Shown one piece after another: positions 30,037-31,644 of a stretch of DNA of 31,644 bases. The stretch lies in NCBI GenBank assembly GCA_036556965.1, contig DATBIO010000200.1, forward strand, positions 1-31,644, read 5' to 3'. This DNA is from DATBIO01 sp036556965. GTDB lineage: Bacteria; Acidobacteriota; Vicinamibacteria; Fen-336. The notes under the pieces were generated by a model. That model was given only the letters and a program-made list of their open reading frames with translations, did not search any database and was not told the origin of the DNA. The stretch's first letter is position 1; every line of letters starts with the position of its first letter. A program made the position numbers and the translations under genes.

Positions 30037-31644
30037 CTAGGGGGAGGCAGAGGGCGACGGCTCCACCACCACCGACTCGCTGCGGGCGGGCGGGGGCAGG
30101 GGCGGCGGCGGCGGCTCCGCCGGCTTCACGGTCAGCGTCTCCGAGCGCTCGGGAAAGGACCCCGGCCGCGCGGCGTGCGCGGTCCCGCCCAGGAACCGCG
30201 TGGGCTGCACGGTGGCCGCCACCTCGGCCATGGGCTTGTGCAGGAAGGCGAGGAAGGGCTTGGGATACACGCCGATCCAGAAGCAGAGGACCACCAGCGG
30301 GGCCAGGGTGGCCAGCTCGCGCGCGGAGAGGTCGGTCAGGTGCCGGTTCTCGTCGTGGGTGACGTTCCCCCAGAACACGCGCTGGTAGAGCCAGAGGAGG
30401 TAGGCCGCCCCCAGCACGATCCCCGAAACCGCCCAGTAGGCCCAGGCGCGGTTCGCGGAGAAGGCGCCCTGCAGGATCATGAACTCCCCGATGAACCCGT
30501 TGAGGAGGGGCAGGCCCATGGAGGCCAGGAAGAGGATGAGGCTGACCACGGCGTAGATCGGCATGACGTGGGCCAGCCCCCCGTAGTCGGCGATGAGCCG
30601 GGTGTGCCGACGCTCGTAGACGATGCCCACCAGGAGGAACAGCCCGCCCGTGCTCAGGCCGTGGTTGATCATCTGGAGGACGCTGCCCTCCAGCCCCAGC
30701 GGGTTCAGGGCGAACATGCCCAGCATGACGAAGCCCAGGTGGCTGACCGAGGAATACGCCACCAGCTTCTTCATGTCCGTCTGCACGAGGGTGACCAGCG
30801 CGGCGTAGACGATGCCGATGATGCTGAGGGCCACCATCCACGGCACCGCCCAGCGCGTGGCCTCCGGCAGCAGGGGCAGGGAGAAGCGCAGGAAGCCGTA
30901 GGTCCCCATCTTCAGGAGGACGCCGGCCAGGATGACGGACCCCGCGGTGGGCGCCTCCACGTGCGCGTCGGGCAGCCAGGTGTGGAAGGGGAACATCGGG
31001 ACCTTGATGGCGAAGCCCAGGAAGAAGGCGAGGAAGACCCAGAACTGGAGGTTGGCGGGAACCCCCATGGCCAGCCAGCGCGTGAGGTCGAAGGTGCCCG
31101 TGGCCTCCAGGCCGGGGACGCTCCGCGAGTGGAAGTACACGGCCAGGATGCCCAGGAGCATCACCACCGAGCCCACCAGGGTGTAGAGGAAGAACTTGAT
31201 GGCCGCGTACAGCCGGCGCGCCCCCCCCCAGATCCCGATCCGGAAGTACATGGGGACGAGCATCACCTCCCAGAACACGTAGAACAGGAACATGTCCAGG
31301 GAGCAGAAGACGCCGAGCATGCCCGTCTGCAGGAGCAGGAGGAAGACGTAGTAGGAGCGCACGCGGTCGGTGATGGCCGTCCAGGAGGAGAGGACGGCGA
31401 TGAAGCCGAGCAGGGTGGTGAGGAGGATGAGGAGCACGCTCACCCCGTCCACCCCGAAGAAGTAGCTGACCCCGATGCTCTGGATCCAGGGGGCCTTCTC
31501 CACGAACTGGAATCCGGCCGCCTCGCGGTCGAACCAGAACCAGAGGGGCAGGCTCACCGCGAAGCCGAGGAAGCCGAAGACGTTGGCCGTCCAGCGCACT
31601 GCCTCCTGGTTGCGGCGGAAGGGCGGGAGGAGCAGCAGAAGGGC
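30037..31644 (-). CDS. nuoM: NADH-quinone oxidoreductase subunit M (5' end beyond window), Pro-rich C-tail
   Basis: The frame is open to the window edge: codons upstream of the GTG at 31599 read ALLLLLPPFRRNQEA, a typical NuoM first helix, so the real start lies outside. About 535 residues are seen. Proton-pump residues are present: Glu in FYVFWEVMLVPMYF, Lys in FAIKVPMFPFHTWLPDAHVEAP, Lys in ILAGVLLKMGTYGFLRF, and Glu in LPLLNGFIGEFMILQG. NuoM is one of three antiporter-like membrane subunits of complex I. After the last helix an unusual tail of about 60 residues appears, with PPPPPLPPP between two similar segments (RSETLTVKP, RSESVVVEP). nuoN, normally next, does not follow; a response regulator does. 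Confidence 0.95.
   Translation of the reverse strand, partial: ALLLLLPPFRRNQEAVRWTANVFGFLGFAVSLPLWFWFDREAAGFQFVEKAPWIQSIGVSYFFGVDGVSVLLILLTTLLGFIAVLSSWTAITDRVRSYYVFLLLLQTGMLGVFCSLDMFLFYVFWEVMLVPMYFRIGIWGGARRLYAAIKFFLYTLVGSVVMLLGILAVYFHSRSVPGLEATGTFDLTRWLAMGVPANLQFWVFLAFFLGFAIKVPMFPFHTWLPDAHVEAPTAGSVILAGVLLKMGTYGFLRFSLPLLPEATRWAVPWMVALSIIGIVYAALVTLVQTDMKKLVAYSSVSHLGFVMLGMFALNPLGLEGSVLQMINHGLSTGGLFLLVGIVYERRHTRLIADYGGLAHVMPIYAVVSLILFLASMGLPLLNGFIGEFMILQGAFSANRAWAYWAVSGIVLGAAYLLWLYQRVFWGNVTHDENRHLTDLSARELATLAPLVVLCFWIGVYPKPFLAFLHKPMAEVAATVQPTRFLGGTAHAARPGSFPERSETLTVKPAEPPPPPLPPPARSESVVVEPSPSASP

Noticed and set aside
1..31644. tRNA, rRNA, CRISPR, insertion sequence, attachment site or riboswitch
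   Set aside because: No cloverleaf, regularly spaced repeat, transposase or terminal inverted repeat was recognised. Gaps between genes are too short for most of these.

Overview
This is a very GC-rich bacterial window with almost no non-coding space; the longest gap between genes is about 190 bases. Codons end overwhelmingly in G or C, and many neighbouring genes overlap by GTGA or ATGA. The organism is Gram-negative, shown by a TolC-type outer membrane channel and a MacB-type exporter. It respires, shown by complex I NuoM and F-type ATP synthase F0 genes. The gene content (YfhO-like and GT39-like membrane proteins, paired M16 peptidases with a charged insert, an F0-only atp cluster with atpZ and atpI) suggests an Acidobacteriota- or Myxococcota-like lineage. 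That placement is inference from style, not a marker-gene assignment.

Layout. (1) 1-8503, minus strand: one tightly packed transcription unit running tolC-like > HlyD-like adaptor > zinc-ribbon/TPR membrane protein > ABC ATPase > MacB-like permease > PA14-like/GT39-like membrane protein (cut by the window edge). (2) 8624-14576, plus strand: ZIP metal transporter, two tandem paralogous polytopic proteins resembling GT-C glycosyltransferases with a C-terminal galactose-binding-like domain, and a zinc-ribbon SAM methyltransferase, mostly coupled by start/stop overlaps. (3) 14648-17898, plus: an active/inactive pair of secreted M16 zinc peptidases. (4) 17903-18652, minus: a small orphan Fis-type HTH protein and an SCP2 lipid-binding protein. 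(5) 18803-20839, plus: an AIM24-family protein with an N-terminal zinc ribbon, then an acyltransferase-3 membrane protein. (6) 20913-23278, minus: atpZ-atpI-atpB-atpE-atpF, the membrane half of the ATP synthase, without F1 genes. (7) 23464 to about 28440, plus: two tandem YfhO-family membrane proteins. The second has no stop codon where its homology ends, and its frame stays open through the whole converging AI-2E gene. (8) 28435-31644, minus: the end of nuoM, a single-domain response regulator and an AI-2E-family permease.

How the genes work together. Envelope building dominates. There is a tripartite efflux system, five large polytopic GT-C/YfhO-like proteins (three of them joined to soluble domains of carbohydrate-binding type), an O-acyltransferase and secreted peptidases. 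The tandem duplications and the zinc-ribbon/TPR protein inside the efflux operon are the least ordinary parts. No mobile element, tRNA, rRNA, CRISPR array or phage gene was found. I see no clear new defence or biosynthetic system. The best candidates for something undescribed are the efflux operon with its zinc-ribbon/TPR partner, the GT-C plus lectin-like fusions, and the stop-less YfhO frame.
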